Part shown: positions 6,355 through 6,373 of the stretch, piece after piece
How positions within the stretch are numbered: the stretch's first letter is position 1
Layout: every line of letters begins with the position of its first letter
Origin: an uncultured Dechloromonas sp.
GTDB lineage: Bacteria; Pseudomonadota; Gammaproteobacteria; Burkholderiales; Rhodocyclaceae
DNA length: 6,373 bases
Direction: 5' to 3'
Assembly (NCBI GenBank): GCA_946477505.1
Contig: CAMKYP010000237.1
Location: 1-6,373, forward strand
Notes under the pieces: model-generated
What the model saw: the letters and a program-made list of their open reading frames with translations, nothing else
Told to the model about the DNA's origin: nothing
Databases searched by the model: none
Position numbers and translations under genes: made by a program

Positions 6355-6373
6355 CTGTCTCTTATACACATCT
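6355..6373. other. Tn5/Nextera transposase mosaic-end adapter (sequencing artefact)
   Basis: CTGTCTCTTATACACATCT is the exact 19-bp Tn5 mosaic end used in Nextera library adapters, and it lies at the extreme end of the sequence. A natural Tn5/IS50 end is possible in principle, but no transposon DNA follows, so untrimmed adapter is by far the likelier reading. Confidence 0.96.

Overview
The window is GC-rich, tightly packed proteobacterial chromosome. A PhaR-type polyhydroxyalkanoate regulator of betaproteobacterial style and overall codon usage suggest a betaproteobacterium, perhaps of the Rhodocyclales. That placement is inference and was not tested by any search. The right end is not natural DNA: the last 19 bases (6355-6373) match the Tn5/Nextera mosaic-end adapter, so this is the end of an assembled contig with untrimmed adapter.

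Positions 1-4894 (+ strand) hold a three-gene tripartite multidrug efflux operon in the order adaptor, pump, outer-membrane channel. The first gene is the C-terminal part of a periplasmic adaptor (AcrA/MexA type; its 5' end lies outside the window). The second is a complete 1040-residue inner-membrane RND pump of the HAE-1 (AcrB/MexB) family with a full proton-relay residue set. The third is a complete 475-residue NodT/OprM-type outer-membrane lipoprotein. Gene spacings are 9 bp and a 4-bp ATGA overlap, each with a good Shine-Dalgarno sequence, so the genes are probably cotranscribed and translationally coupled. The promoter and any local regulator lie upstream of the window.

Positions 4895-5005 separate convergent genes and carry a strong, almost symmetric hairpin (4938-4969) that should terminate transcription from both sides.

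Positions 5006-5551 (- strand) encode PhaR, the PHA/PHB-responsive repressor. Its upstream region holds an exact TATAAT -10 box, two TGC-N3-GCA palindromes that could be PhaR operators (one over the predicted start site), and a terminator-like hairpin directly before the -10 box.

Positions 5552-5842 contain no convincing gene. Besides the phaR control signals there is a second hairpin and an isolated near-consensus FNR/Anr-like box (5730-5743).

Positions 5843-6354 (- strand) encode the C-terminal part of a ChrA chromate transporter, cut by the contig end. An in-frame stop inside the adapter makes this fragment look like a short complete ORF, which is an artefact.

I see no previously undescribed system. 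The points most worth a second look are the adapter and its effect on the chrA call, the phaR control region, the orphan FNR-like box, and the altered drug-pocket residues in the RND pump.
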